Shown here in pieces: positions 1-8,675 of a stretch of DNA of 64,000 bases (its first letter is position 1; each line of letters starts with the position of its first letter). The position numbers were made by a program, and so were the translations under genes. Below the pieces are notes generated by a model. It was not told the DNA's origin. It ran no database searches and saw nothing but the letters and a program-made list of their open reading frames with translations. The stretch spans positions 1,736,001 through 1,800,000 of the forward strand of contig NZ_CP108549.1 in the NCBI RefSeq assembly GCF_036010325.1, in the 5' to 3' direction. This DNA comes from Streptomyces sp. NBC_01210. Lineage in GTDB: Bacteria; Actinomycetota; Actinomycetes; Streptomycetales; Streptomycetaceae.

Positions 1-1614
1 ATCGAGGATCTGCTCGCCGATGAACGGGTAGTTCAGCGCCTCGACATAGCCGGCGCCGGCCAGCGCGCGGCCGACGCGGCGGTGCAGCCGCTGCCGTCCG
101 GTGAGCCCACGGCCGGGCGGCGGGGTGGGCAGCGTCGAAGGCAGGTTCTCGTAGCCCTCGAGCCGGATGACCTCTTCGGCGAGGTCGTTCGGCTCGCTCA
201 GGTCGGGACGCCAGGACGGGACGGTGACGACCAGTTCGTCCTGCCCGTAGACGTCACAGCCGACCTCCTGGAGGCGGCGTACGACGGTCTCGCGGCCGTA
301 GTCGACGCCCGCGACGCGGTCGGGGTGGTCCGCCGGCATCGAGATCGTACGAGGCTCGGACGGCGCGACGATCTCGGTGACGCCGGCCTCGGCGGTACCA
401 CCCGCGAGGAGCACCAGCAGGTCGACGGTCCGCTGCGCGGCTGCGGCCGCGGCATGCGGGTCGACGCCCCGCTCGAAGCGCTTGGACGCCTCGGAGGCCA
501 GCTTGTGGCGGCGCGCGGTACGGGCGATGGTGATCGCGTCGAAGTGCGCGGCCTCGATGACGACCTCGGTGGTGCCCCGGACCTGGCCGGTCTCGGCGTC
601 CGTCTCGGAGTCGGCGATCTCGGTGTTGGCGCCGCCCATGACGCCCGCCAGGCCGATCGGCCCGCGGTTGTCGGTGATGACCAGGTCTTCGGCGTCCAGG
701 ACGCGGTTGACTCCGTCGAGGGTGGTGAGCTTCTCGCCGGGCTCGGCGCGCCGCACCCCGATCGGCCCGTCGAGACGGGAGCGGTCGTAGGCGTGCAGCG
801 GCTGGCCGAGCTCGAGCATCACATAGTTGGTGACGTCGACAGCGAGCGAGATCGGGCGCATCCCGGCCTTCTGCAGCCGGCGCTGCAGCCAGATCGGGGA
901 GCGGGCCTCGGGCTCCAGGCCGACGACCGTACGCGCGGTGAAGCGGTCGCAGCCCATCGGGTCGGAGACCCTCACCACGTAGCCGAAGGAGTTCGGGACG
1001 GGGACGTCGAGCAGCGCCGGGTCGCGCAGCGGCAGGCCGTACGCGATGGCGGTCTCGCGGGCGACGCCGCGCATCGAGAGGCAGTAGCCGCGGTCGGGTG
1101 TGACGGCGATGTCGAGTACCTCGTCGACGAGCTCCAGGAGCTCGAGCGCGTCGGTGCCGACCTCGTACTCCGGCGGCAGCACGATGATGCCGCCGCTGCC
1201 GTCGTCGCCCATGCCCAGCTCGTCGCCGGAGCAGATCATGCCGTGGGAGGTCTTGCCGTACGTATTACGCGCGGCGATCGCGAAGTCACCGGGCAGGACG
1301 GCGCCCGGCAGGACCACGACGACCTTGTCGCCGACGGAGAAGTTGCGCGCACCGCAGACGATCTCCTGCGGCGCACCGGTGCCGTTGGCCATGCCGACGT
1401 CGACGGTGCAGAAGCGGATGGGCTTCTTGAACTCCGTCAGCTCCTCGATGGTCAGCACCTGGCCGACGACGAGGGGGCCCTTGAGCCCGGCGCCGAGCTG
1501 CTCGACGGTCTCGACCTCGAGGCCGGCGGAAACGAGCTTGGCCTGGACGTCACGGCCGGTCTCCGTCGCCGGCAGGTCGACGTACTCCCGCAGCCAGGAA
1601 AGCGGGACCCGCAT
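1..1614 (-). CDS. pheT: Phenylalanyl-tRNA synthetase beta subunit, C-terminus missing (window edge)
   Basis: Beta chain of the cytoplasmic (alpha-beta)2 phenylalanyl-tRNA synthetase, which charges tRNA-Phe. About 538 N-terminal residues are present; the family is usually 800-850 residues long, so the catalytic-like core end and anticodon-binding tail lie outside the window. The N-terminus ([15 protein letters not shown]) is typical, and the tRNA-binding EMAP-like fold follows at about residues 40-150 ([18 protein letters not shown]). A B3/4 editing domain and B5 domain follow. The ATG overlaps the pheS stop codon by one base (TGATG), so the two subunits are translationally coupled. Certain assignment. 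Confidence 0.97.
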   Translation of the reverse strand, partial: MRVPLSWLREYVDLPATETGRDVQAKLVSAGLEVETVEQLGAGLKGPLVVGQVLTIEELTEFKKPIRFCTVDVGMANGTGAPQEIVCGARNFSVGDKVVVVLPGAVLPGDFAIAARNTYGKTSHGMICSGDELGMGDDGSGGIIVLPPEYEVGTDALELLELVDEVLDIAVTPDRGYCLSMRGVARETAIAYGLPLRDPALLDVPVPNSFGYVVRVSDPMGCDRFTARTVVGLEPEARSPIWLQRRLQKAGMRPISLAVDVTNYVMLELGQPLHAYDRSRLDGPIGVRRAEPGEKLTTLDGVNRVLDAEDLVITDNRGPIGLAGVMGGANTEIADSETDAETGQVRGTTEVVIEAAHFDAITIARTARRHKLASEASKRFERGVDPHAAAAAAQRTVDLLVLLAGGTAEAGVTEIVAPSEPRTISMPADHPDRVAGVDYGRETVVRRLQEVGCDVYGQDELVVTVPSWRPDLSEPNDLAEEVIRLEGYENLPSTLPTPPPGRGLTGRQRLHRRVGRALAGAGYVEALNYPFIGEQILD

Positions 1615-2741
1615 CAGATCTCCATCCCGAACGGCCGAGTGAACCGGACGTCACCCTCGACCATGTCTCGCATGTCTTCGACGTTGTGGCGGAACATCAG
1701 CATCCGCTCGATGCCGAACCCGAAGGCGAATCCGCTGTACTTGTTGGGGTCGACGCCGCAGGCGATGAGCACCTTCGGGTTGACCATGCCGCAGCCGCCG
1801 AGCTCGATCCAGCCCTCGCTGCCGCAGGTGCGGCAGGGCCGGTCCGGGTTGCCCACGGACTCGCCGCGGCACACGTAGCAGACCATGTCCATCTCGGCGG
1901 ACGGCTCGGTGAACGGGAAGAAGTTCGGGCGAAGCCGGGTCTTCATGTCCGGGCCGAAGAGCGCCTGGACCATATGGTCCAGCGTGCCCTTGAGGTCGGC
2001 CATGGTCAGGCCCTCGTCGACAGCGAGCAGCTCGATCTGGTGGAAGACCGGGGTGTGCGTCGCGTCCAGCTCGTCGGTGCGGTACACGCGGCCGGGGACG
2101 ACGACATAGACGGGCGGCTCGCGGTCGAGCAGGGTGCGGGCCTGGACCGGCGAGGTGTGCGTACGCAGCACGATGCCGGACTCGTCGTCCGTGGTGCCCT
2201 GGGGGCCCTGGACGAAGAAGGTGTCTTGCATCTGGCGCGCCGGGTGGTCGGGCACGAAGTTCAGGGCGTCGAAGTTGAACCACTCCGCCTCGACCTCGGG
2301 GCCCTCGGCGACCTCGTACCCCATGGATACGAAGACGTCCTCGAGCCGCTCCATGAGCGTGGTGAGCGGGTGGCGGGCGCCGGCCGGGATCCGGTCGTGG
2401 GGCAGCGTGACATCCACTGCCTCCTCGACGAGCACCCGGGCGTCGCGCTCGGCCTCCAGCTCGGCCTGGCGGGCGGCGAGGGCCTTGCTCACGGCGCCGC
2501 GGGCCTGGCCCACGCGCTTGCCGGCCTCGGCCTTGGCCTGTGGCGGCAGCGCGCCGATCTCCCGGTTGGCGAGCGCGAGCGGTGAGGCACCGCCGGTGTG
2601 CGCGACCTTCGCGTGGGCGAGAGCGTCGAGGTCGCCGACGGCGGCGAAGGCGGCAAGCGCCTCGTCCCGCATGCGCTCGATCTCTTCCGGTTTCAGTGCC
2701 TCGACCTCAACAGGGTCGTACGACTTATTGGGTGCGGACAT
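1614..2741 (-). CDS. pheS: Phenylalanyl-tRNA synthetase alpha subunit
   Basis: Catalytic alpha chain of PheRS, 375 aa. The N-terminal coiled-coil arm (about residues 10-95) is followed by the class II aminoacyl-tRNA synthetase core. Motif 2 ([19 protein letters not shown]) and motif 3 ([19 protein letters not shown]) are visible, with the Phe-pocket region [12 protein letters not shown]. The start at 2741 is chosen because a GGGAAGAG ribosome site lies directly before it and the usual [18 protein letters not shown]-terminus begins there, although the frame stays open far upstream. The 115 bp before it contain a possible -10 (TAGACT, complement of 2815-2820) but no leader peptide with Phe codons behind a start codon and no T-box. 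Coupled to pheT. Confidence 0.97.
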   Translation of the reverse strand: MSAPNKSYDPVEVEALKPEEIERMRDEALAAFAAVGDLDALAHAKVAHTGGASPLALANREIGALPPQAKAEAGKRVGQARGAVSKALAARQAELEAERDARVLVEEAVDVTLPHDRIPAGARHPLTTLMERLEDVFVSMGYEVAEGPEVEAEWFNFDALNFVPDHPARQMQDTFFVQGPQGTTDDESGIVLRTHTSPVQARTLLDREPPVYVVVPGRVYRTDELDATHTPVFHQIELLAVDEGLTMADLKGTLDHMVQALFGPDMKTRLRPNFFPFTEPSAEMDMVCYVCRGESVGNPDRPCRTCGSEGWIELGGCGMVNPKVLIACGVDPNKYSGFAFGFGIERMLMFRHNVEDMRDMVEGDVRFTRPFGMEI

Positions 2742-2856
2742 CTCTTCCCGTACTTCCGATGGGCTGGCTGGGGCCCCCGCTCGTCGACCGAGGACGCAAA
2801 GGTGCCAAAGAACGAGTCTAACGGGGTGTGGAGAGGCGAATGAGCCCGCGGGCTGC

Positions 2857-3978
2857 TCAGGCCAGATAGGCCGGGGCGCCGACGGGCAGAATAAATCGGA
2901 ACTCGGCGCCGCCGCCGGGTCCACGGCCGACGGTGATCGTCCCGCCGTGCGCCTCGACGATGCCCTTGACGATGTAGAGACCCAGGCCCGTACCGCCGCG
3001 CTTGCTTCCCCGCCAGAAGCGGGTGAAGACACGGCCCATCGACTCCTCGGGGATGCCGGGGCCTTCGTCGCTCACGGTGACGGCCGTTCCCTTCTCGTCG
3101 TCCTTCGCGGATGCCGGTGCCACCTCGATGGTGACGGTTCCCTCGCCGTGGCGCACCGCATTTTCCAGCAGATTGCCGAGTACCTGGTCGATCTTGTCCG
3201 GATCGGCCCACATCTCGGGCAGCTCCCGCTGGATGCGTACGAAGAACCGGTCCGGCCGCTGGCCGCTGGCTATGTGGGCCTGGATGTGCCGACCGACGGC
3301 CGCCGCGATATCGACGGGCTGGCGGCGCACTTCGAGCCGTCCGGAGTCGATACGGGAGATGTCGAGCAGCTCCGCGATCAGCCGGGTGACACGGTTCGCG
3401 TCGGCGTCGACGGTCTCGAGCATCAGCCGCTTCTGGTCGTCGGTGAAGCGTTCCCACTTGGCGAGCAGCGTCGCTGTGAACCCCTTGACGGAGGTGAGCG
3501 GGGAGCGCAGTTCATGGGCGACGGTGGCGATCAGCTCGGCATGGCTGCGTTCGGTACGGCGCCGGGCCTCGGTGCCGCGCAGGCTGATGACCAGCCTGCG
3601 CAGGGGGCCGGTGGGGCGCTCGCGCACATAGCGGGCGGAGACGAGGACTTCACGGCCGCCGGGCAGCAGGAGATTGCGCTCGGGCTGACCGACACGAGTG
3701 GCGAGTCCGCCGTACGGATCGGTCAGCGTCCACCAGCGGCAGCCCTTGAGGTCCTCCAGGGGCAGCACACGCTCCAGCGGCAGGCCCAGCGCATCGGCCT
3801 TGGACACGGCCGTGATCCGTACGGCCGCGTCGTTGAAGCAGATCACCCGGCCGGTCTCGTCGGCGACGACCAGTCCGTCGGGAAGGTCGTCGGGGTCGAT
3901 CCCGTACGTGTCGGAGCCGTCGGAATGGCACAGCAACGCCCCGTGTGTCCCCGCGGGCCTGCTTGTCCCGACAGCCAT
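2857..3978 (-). CDS. Soluble PAS-domain sensor histidine kinase
   Basis: 373-aa cytoplasmic histidine kinase without membrane segments. A PAS-like domain occupies about residues 25-120 ([22 protein letters not shown]). The dimerisation/phosphoacceptor helix carries His155 in the H-box [13 protein letters not shown]. The ATPase domain shows the N-box [11 protein letters not shown]1 [10 protein letters not shown]-box FTRFWRG and G2 [11 protein letters not shown]. It autophosphorylates and should pass the phosphate to a response regulator, but no receiver-domain gene is in the window, so it is an orphan. It sits in the same direction between the rRNA methyltransferase and pheST, the conserved Streptomyces arrangement. 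Ligand and partner are unknown. Confidence 0.92.
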   Translation of the reverse strand: MAVGTSRPAGTHGALLCHSDGSDTYGIDPDDLPDGLVVADETGRVICFNDAAVRITAVSKADALGLPLERVLPLEDLKGCRWWTLTDPYGGLATRVGQPERNLLLPGGREVLVSARYVRERPTGPLRRLVISLRGTEARRRTERSHAELIATVAHELRSPLTSVKGFTATLLAKWERFTDDQKRLMLETVDADANRVTRLIAELLDISRIDSGRLEVRRQPVDIAAAVGRHIQAHIASGQRPDRFFVRIQRELPEMWADPDKIDQVLGNLLENAVRHGEGTVTIEVAPASAKDDEKGTAVTVSDEGPGIPEESMGRVFTRFWRGSKRGGTGLGLYIVKGIVEAHGGTITVGRGPGGGAEFRFILPVGAPAYLA

Positions 3979-4076
3979 CCCCGTACCCCACCTCTCCGAC
4001 GGTGCAGTGGGCCCCCGAGCCCGTCACCCTACTAGCTGGAAGTGACGGAGCGGACCCCCTGAGCGAGTACTGCTGG

Positions 4077-4916
4077 TCAGCGAGCACTGCCTGCGCGCTG
4101 GGCACGCGCCGAGGCATAGAGACATACGGCTGCCGCGGTCGCGAGGTTCAGGCTCTCGGCCTTTCCATGGATCGGGACGCGCACCACCGCGTCCGCGAGC
4201 GCGCGGGTCTCCTCCGGCAGGCCCCAGGCCTCGTTGCCGAAGATCCAGGCGGTGGGGCCGCCCATGGTGCCCGCGTCGAGTTCGTCGTCCAGGTCGTCGT
4301 CGCCCGCGCCGTCGGCGGCCAGTACGCGCACTCCGGCGGCGCGCAGCCCCTGGACGGCCTGCTCGACGGGCACGCCCACCGCGACGGGCAGATGGAAGTG
4401 CGAACCGACCGAGGCCCGCACGGACTTGGGGTTGTAGAGGTCCACGGAGGCATCGGTGAGGACGACGGCGTCGGCGCCCGCGGCGTCCGCGCAGCGCAGT
4501 ACGGTGCCGGCGTTGCCGGGGTCGCGTACGTGCGCGAGGACGGCGACGAGTTTGGGTCGCGCCGCGAGGATCTCCGCGAACGGCGAGTCCAGGAAGCGGC
4601 AGACCCCGACCAGGCCCTGCGGAGTGACGGTCTGCGAGACCTCCGCGAGCACCGCGTCGGAGGCGTGGTGCACCCGGGCCCCTGCGGCATGGGCGGCGTC
4701 GACGATGTCCGCGTACCGCTCGGCGGCCTCGACGGTGGTGAAGAGCTCGACCAGGGTGGGCTCGCCGCCGGGGCCGCGGTGGGCGACGGCCTCGCGCACG
4801 GCCTGCGGGCCCTCGGCGATGAACAGCCGTTCCTTGCCGCGGAAGGCGCGCTTGGCAAGCCGCCGGGCGGCGGTGACACGCGGGGATCGCGGGGAGATCA
4901 GCTCGGGGGTGCCCAT
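4077..4916 (-). CDS. TrmH/SpoU-family RNA 2'-O-methyltransferase
   Basis: 279-aa S-adenosylmethionine-dependent SPOUT methyltransferase, probably modifying a ribose 2'-OH in 23S rRNA. An N-terminal substrate-binding domain (about residues 15-110; RLAKRAFRGKERLFIAEGPQAV) precedes the SpoU catalytic domain. Its three motifs are visible: HVRDPGNAGTVLRCADAAGADAV (Arg of motif 1), WIFGNEAWGLP, and the knot IPIHGKAESLNLATAAAVCLY (written here as VPIHGKAESLNLA). The chosen ATG starts MGTPELISPRSPRV; the frame is open further upstream but that part is not family-like. It follows rplT after a strong hairpin, as in other streptomycetes. The exact nucleotide target cannot be read from the sequence. Confidence 0.93.
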   Translation of the reverse strand: MGTPELISPRSPRVTAARRLAKRAFRGKERLFIAEGPQAVREAVAHRGPGGEPTLVELFTTVEAAERYADIVDAAHAAGARVHHASDAVLAEVSQTVTPQGLVGVCRFLDSPFAEILAARPKLVAVLAHVRDPGNAGTVLRCADAAGADAVVLTDASVDLYNPKSVRASVGSHFHLPVAVGVPVEQAVQGLRAAGVRVLAADGAGDDDLDDELDAGTMGGPTAWIFGNEAWGLPEETRALADAVVRVPIHGKAESLNLATAAAVCLYASARAQRAGSAR

Positions 4917-5032
4917 GTCGCCTGCGGCTCTCTGATTCGGGTTCCGGGGTCGGCCCGGACGGACTGCGTGGTGCCCCCGCCCGGAAGCCGACGGGGGTTC
5001 GGGGGCCACCCCCGAAAACAACGCCAAACACA

Positions 5033-5065
5033 CCGGACCCGCAGGCCCAAGGCCTGCGGGTCCGG
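5033..5065 (-). terminator. Hairpin downstream of rplT
   Basis: Perfect 15-bp stem with a 3-nt loop, arms at 5033-5047 and 5051-5065 (left arm CCGGACCCGCAGGCC). It lies 18 bp past the rplT stop and before the methyltransferase start. There is no U-run, as is usual in Streptomyces, so it probably ends or attenuates the infC-rpmI-rplT transcript. Confidence 0.7.
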
Positions 5066-5082
5066 TCGGCTCGACGCGGCCG

Positions 5083-5475
5083 TCAGGCCGCCGACTCGGC
5101 CTTCGGGGCGTTGACGTCGCTCGGAAGCGCCTTCTGGGCGACCTCGACGAGCGCGGCGAACGCGTTGGCGTCGTTGACCGCGAGCTCGGCCAGGATCTTG
5201 CGGTCCACCTCGATGTTGGCGGCCTTCAGACCCTGGATGAGGCGGTTGTACGTCATGCCGTTCTGGCGGGCAGCGGCGTTGATGCGCTGGATCCACAGCT
5301 GACGGAAGTCGCCCTTGCGCTTCTTGCGGTCGTTGTAGTTGTAGACCAGGGAGTGGGTGACCTGCTCCTTGGCCTTGCGGTACAGGCGCGAACGCTGACC
5401 GCGGTAACCGCTGGCGGCCTCGAGAATTGCCCGGCGCTTCTTGTGGGCGTTGACTGCCCGCTTGACGCGTGCCAC
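5083..5475 (-). CDS. rplT: 50S ribosomal protein L20
   Basis: 130-aa L20, which binds 23S rRNA early in 50S assembly and stays in the mature subunit. The basic N-terminal helix ([39 protein letters not shown]) and globular half ([27 protein letters not shown]) are canonical. The C-terminus carries an acidic/Ala tail ([15 protein letters not shown]), normal in actinobacteria. It is the third gene of infC-rpmI-rplT. In other bacteria L20 represses its operon by binding the leader RNA; whether it does so here is not shown. Confidence 0.98.
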   Translation of the reverse strand: MARVKRAVNAHKKRRAILEAASGYRGQRSRLYRKAKEQVTHSLVYNYNDRKKRKGDFRQLWIQRINAAARQNGMTYNRLIQGLKAANIEVDRKILAELAVNDANAFAALVEVAQKALPSDVNAPKAESAA

Positions 5476-5584
5476 TTGTTAACTCCTTGTAGCGGGGCTG
5501 GGATTGAGAGTTCGACTCACCCCGGCCCGGAAACGAATTGGTCCCGGTCTCGGCGCGTGTCCCCGGGGACCGGGGACACGAGCG

Positions 5585-5779
5585 TCACTTGCCGAGAAGC
5601 TTCTTGATGGTCTTCGAGTCACCCGGGGCCATCTCGGCGTTGCCGGTGAGGCGACGCGTCAGCTTGGACGGCTTGTGCTCGAGCAGGTGGCGCTTGCCGG
5701 CGCGCTCACGGAGCACCTTGCCGGAGCCGGTGATCTTGAAGCGCTTCTTGGCACCGCTGTGCGTCTTGTTCTTCGGCAT
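5585..5779 (-). CDS. rpmI: 50S ribosomal protein L35
   Basis: 64-aa L35. The whole sequence is canonical: [20 protein letters not shown] at the N-terminus, [14 protein letters not shown] in the middle and a C-terminal KTIKKLLGK. It is a small basic component of the 50S subunit encoded between infC and rplT. The spacing to rplT is about 110 bp and to infC about 120 bp, all in one direction, which fits a single transcript. Confidence 0.98.
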   Translation of the reverse strand: MPKNKTHSGAKKRFKITGSGKVLRERAGKRHLLEHKPSKLTRRLTGNAEMAPGDSKTIKKLLGK

Positions 5780-5900
5780 CGCGCCGTTATCTCCTCGTCA
5801 GTGGCGCTCCCCGGTGCGGACACCGGACAACAGGAGCGTCAGATCTTGGTATGTGGGTTCCGGGCGGGACCCGGGGCCGCCTGGTTGGCAGCCCCTTGGA

Positions 5901-6587
5901 TCACGCCTCGGAGGACGTCTCGGAGGGCGTCTCGGAGGGTGCTTCGGCCGGAGCCTCCGCGACCTCGTCCGCCGACTCCTCGTGCGTGTAACCCTGGCGC
6001 TCCGCCTTGCGGGCGGCCTGGGCCTCACGCGCCTCGGCCATGGCCTCGGTCTTCTTCTTGTGCGGGCCGAGAACCATGATCATGTTCCGGCCGTCCTGCT
6101 TCGGGTTCGACTCGATGAAGCCGAGGTCCTCGACGTCGGAAGCGAGACGCTGCAGCAGGCGGAAGCCAAGCTCGGGGCGGGACTGCTCACGACCACGGAA
6201 CATGATCGTGATCTTGACCTTGTCGCCCTGCTTGAGGAACCGGACGACGTGACCCTTCTTGGTGTCATAGTCGTGCGGGTCGATCTTCGGCCGGAGCTTC
6301 ATCTCCTTGATGACCGTGTGCGCCTGGTTCTTGCGCGCCTCACGGGCCTTCATGGCCGACTCGTACTTGAACTTCCCGTAGTCCATGAGCTTGCACACGG
6401 GCGGGCGGGCGGTCGCCGCGACCTCGACCAGGTCGAGGTCGTACTCCTGCGCAAGCTCGAGGGCCTTGGCAAGCGGAACAATCCCGACCTGCTCGCCGCT
6501 GGGACCGACAAGTCGCACTTCGGGAACGCGAATCCGGTCGTTGATGCGGGGCTCGGCGCTGATGGATCCTCCTAAGTAGCACCACAC
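5901..6587 (-). CDS. infC: Translation initiation factor IF-3
   Basis: IF-3, which keeps 30S subunits free and proofreads start codons. The N-domain ([20 protein letters not shown]), linker helix and C-domain ([30 protein letters not shown]-type strand as [14 protein letters not shown]) are clear. The tail from about residue 195 is Glu/Ala/Pro-rich and disordered. The coordinates use the outermost conventional start, GTG at 6587, which has no ribosome site. A perfect AGGAGG (complement of 6568-6573) instead lies 4 nt before an ATC codon at 6563, eight codons downstream. Initiation at ATC would give 220 aa and would mirror the AUU start used for infC autoregulation in Escherichia coli. First gene of infC-rpmI-rplT. 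Confidence 0.95.
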   Translation of the reverse strand: MWCYLGGSISAEPRINDRIRVPEVRLVGPSGEQVGIVPLAKALELAQEYDLDLVEVAATARPPVCKLMDYGKFKYESAMKAREARKNQAHTVIKEMKLRPKIDPHDYDTKKGHVVRFLKQGDKVKITIMFRGREQSRPELGFRLLQRLASDVEDLGFIESNPKQDGRNMIMVLGPHKKKTEAMAEAREAQAARKAERQGYTHEESADEVAEAPAEAPSETPSETSSEA

Positions 6588-6647
6588 GGATGTCTGGCAG
6601 GCAGCCGCGTAACGTCTGTTTCGTAAGACCAACCGCACCGGATAATG

Positions 6648-6716
6648 AAAAATGCCCCGGACGGGACACAGGCGGCAGCTCCGTGAATACCGGAGCACCG
6701 CCGCGGTCAACCGCGG
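6648..6716 (-). promoter_or_regulatory. infC leader stem-loops with terminator-like hairpin (putative attenuator)
   Basis: In the roughly 270-nt infC leader three hairpins lie in a row, read on the minus strand. The first is a 6-bp stem CCGCGG/CCGCGG (6701-6716). The second is a long stem of 12 paired bases with one bulge (6671-6702) that overlaps the first by two bases, so they compete. The third is TGTCCC-GTCC-GGGGCA (6653-6668) followed at once by five U (6648-6652), a real intrinsic-terminator shape that is rare in this GC-rich DNA. The arrangement suggests transcription attenuation of infC-rpmI-rplT. The rest of 6588-6940 holds no gene that I can support. Confidence 0.55.
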
Positions 6717-6862
6717 GGCGCACATCGGGCGACTTCCATCGTCCGTACGGAACGATGGGCGCCGCCTGACCGGTGACCCGCCGCCCAGAAGGACGGCCAG
6801 GTGGGAGATCGGAGCCTCCACTTGTGGGCCGAGCACACACGTGTCCGGCCGGTCGTTACACA

Positions 6863-6892
6863 AGGTTAGCAGCTTCGGCTATGCAGGGCTAA
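6863..6892 (-). promoter_or_regulatory. Candidate infC operon promoter
   Basis: Minus-strand TTAGCC (complement of 6887-6892), an 18-bp spacer, then TAACCT (complement of 6863-6868), fitting the Streptomyces TTGACN/TANNNT pattern loosely. It would start the transcript near 6856 and overlaps the promoter region of the divergent DUF1844 gene. Confidence 0.35.
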
Positions 6893-6940
6893 TTGGGGTC
6901 AGCAGCCGGTCGCGGCCCGCCGGGGCCTATCGTGTGCGTC

Positions 6941-7303
6941 ATGAGTGACGCGACCAGCCCCAATGAATCTCCCGGCTTCGACGACATGACCCGCGACATC
7001 GCGGAGGTCCCCGCCGTCGAGGTGATCGTCACGGTCGCGGTGAACCTGATGAGCGCCGCCGCCGTGAAGCTCGGCCTGACCGAGGACGGCGCCGACCACA
7101 AGGACCTGGACGAGGCCCGCAAGCTGGTGCACGCGCTGGCCGGTCTGATGGACGCGAGCGCGACCGAGATCAGCTCCTTCCATGCGGCGCCGCTGCGTGA
7201 CGGACTGAAGTCGCTGCAGCTGGCGTTCCGCGAGGCGTCGCTGGTGCCGGACGAGCCGGGCCAGGGTCCTGGCGAGAAGTACACCGGACCCGTGTACGGC
7301 TAG
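6941..7303 (+). CDS. DUF1844-family small protein
   Basis: 120-aa conserved actinobacterial protein of the DUF1844 family, with no known biochemical activity. The core EVPAVEVIVTVAVNLMSAAAVKLGLTED and KDLDEARKLVHALAGLMD is typical, and the C-terminus is Gly/Pro-rich (GQGPGEKYTGPVYG). No membrane segment or signal peptide is seen. The start MSDATSPNESPGF has no ribosome site. TATCGT at 6929-6934 is followed by 6 nt and then the ATG, so the message is probably leaderless. It is divergent from infC, the usual Streptomyces position, and convergent with the SseB-like gene. Confidence 0.9.
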   Translation: MSDATSPNESPGFDDMTRDIAEVPAVEVIVTVAVNLMSAAAVKLGLTEDGADHKDLDEARKLVHALAGLMDASATEISSFHAAPLRDGLKSLQLAFREASLVPDEPGQGPGEKYTGPVYG

Positions 7304-7320
7304 GGCGCACGGCTCAGCAG

Positions 7321-8052
7321 TTACTCACGTACGAAAAGGGGCTCGCCCGGAGGGGTGGCCTCGGCCGGCAGCAGCGCCAGGTCGAGGCCCCGCACCAGGC
7401 GGGCCCTCAGTGCGTCGTCCGCCGCCAGCGCCTCGGCGACGCGCCGGGCCGCCTCGGCGGGGACCGCGTCCCGCGCCAGGACCAGGGCGAGGGTGCCGTC
7501 CGCGCCGCCCGGGCCCAGATGCGCGCGGAGCACCGCGGGCTCGGCGGCGACCGCGGCCGTCACCGCGGCGATGACCGTGGGGTCGTGGAGCGGGTCGGCG
7601 TTCGTACGGCCCTCGGCGAGGGCGAGCAGCGCCGGGCCGGTCAGCTGGTACGGGACGGGGCCCGCCAGGTCGAGCACCAGCGTGTCGGCCTTTTCGTGGG
7701 CCGCCGCCTGCAGCGCCTGGTGCAGCGGTACGGCGACGGGGCGGGCCTCGGGGTTCCAGCGGGCGAGCGACGCGATCGAGGTGAAGGCGGGCAGCGCGCG
7801 GCGGTCGCCCGCAGTCAGCGTCGGCACCGCCATATCGCTGGTCTTCTCGCGGCGCAGTCCGTTCTCGTCCTCCTCGACCTCGCCGAGCACGGCGACGACG
7901 GGGACCAGCAGTCGGGCGGTGCGGAGGGCCTCGAGGACCGGCCGTACGGCGGTTCTGTCGTCCGCCCAGGCGGCGAGGGCCGCCGTCAGTGCCGGGTCGG
8001 CCGTGCCGTCGTCGTCGGAGAATCCGGGGTCCGGGATGTTCTTGAGCGCCAC
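7321..8052 (-). CDS. SseB-family protein
   Basis: 243-aa cytoplasmic protein with an SseB N-terminal domain (about residues 20-120). The signature region PVVAVLGEVEEDENGLRREKTSDMAVP leads into LPAFTSIASLARWNPEARPVAVP, followed by DTLVLDLAGPVPYQLTG. A second Ala-rich domain (about 150-235) resembles the SseB C-terminal fold. Proteins of this family are named after Escherichia coli SseB, whose molecular role is unclear. It starts MALKNIPDPGFSDDDG, and the divergent serine hydrolase starts 24 bp away, so both promoters overlap. Confidence 0.85.
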   Translation of the reverse strand: MALKNIPDPGFSDDDGTADPALTAALAAWADDRTAVRPVLEALRTARLLVPVVAVLGEVEEDENGLRREKTSDMAVPTLTAGDRRALPAFTSIASLARWNPEARPVAVPLHQALQAAAHEKADTLVLDLAGPVPYQLTGPALLALAEGRTNADPLHDPTVIAAVTAAVAAEPAVLRAHLGPGGADGTLALVLARDAVPAEAARRVAEALAADDALRARLVRGLDLALLPAEATPPGEPLFVRE

Positions 8053-8075
8053 AGGTCGACCCTAACCTCCCTGGT

Positions 8076-8675
8076 ATGAGTGCCAGTGTCTCGGTCGCCG
8101 TCTCGGTCGCCCCGCCCGACCGGTCGTACGGGGCGGAGCGGACGTATCCCTCGGCGAGCATCGTGAAGGTCTCGATCCTGGCCGCGCTGCTGCAGCAGAA
8201 GCGCCCGCTGACCGCAAGGGAGCGGGCGCTCGCCCGCGCCATGATCGTGCGGAGCGACAACGACGCGGCGTCGGTGCTGTGGGAGACGATCGGCGGTGCG
8301 GCCGGGCTGGACGCCGCGCATGGACGGCTCGGGCTCACCGGGAGCCGGGCGGAGTCGGCGTGGGGGCTGACCCGGACCACCGCGCGGGATCAGCTCACCC
8401 TGATGCGGGCTGTGTTCGGCGGCCCCTACCCGTATCTCTGCTCCTTGATGGAGCAGGTGGTCGACGGGCAGAACTGGGGGGTGTCCGCCGCGGGCGGTGA
8501 GTGGGCGCTGAAGAACGGCTGGATGCCGATGCGCGACACCGGCCTGTGGGTCGTCCACTCCGTCGGGCGGGCCGGGGGCCGTCCGATCGCGGTGCTCTCC
8601 GACGGGCATCCGACGAAGGAGGCAGGCATCGCGCGCGTCGAGGAGGCTGTGCGGGCGGCGGTCAGTTCCTGCTGA
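8076..8675 (+). CDS. Small class-A beta-lactamase-fold serine hydrolase
   Basis: 199-aa member of the beta-lactamase/transpeptidase-like superfamily. The three active-site signatures are present in order: SxxK as Ser28-Ile-Val-Lys31, SDN at residues 60-62, and a KTG-equivalent KNG near residue 149 (ALKNGWMP). It is shorter than secreted beta-lactamases and has no signal peptide or lipobox from this start, so it may be cytosolic or the annotated start may be wrong; no better upstream start exists because the divergent SseB-like gene begins 24 bp away. TAACCT (8063-8068) followed by 7 nt and the ATG suggests a leaderless message. The substrate is unknown. Confidence 0.82.
   Translation: MSASVSVAVSVAPPDRSYGAERTYPSASIVKVSILAALLQQKRPLTARERALARAMIVRSDNDAASVLWETIGGAAGLDAAHGRLGLTGSRAESAWGLTRTTARDQLTLMRAVFGGPYPYLCSLMEQVVDGQNWGVSAAGGEWALKNGWMPMRDTGLWVVHSVGRAGGRPIAVLSDGHPTKEAGIARVEEAVRAAVSSC

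Noticed and set aside
82-1878. Long plus-strand open frame opposite pheT/pheS
   Set aside because: It is the antisense shadow of strongly conserved genes; composition is Arg/Gly/Ala/Asp-rich without any motif, typical of GC-rich DNA.
2742-2860. Phe-rich leader peptide or T-box before pheS
   Set aside because: The minus-strand frame has several Phe codons (SFFGTF) but no start codon nearby and no terminator; no T-box sequence is visible.
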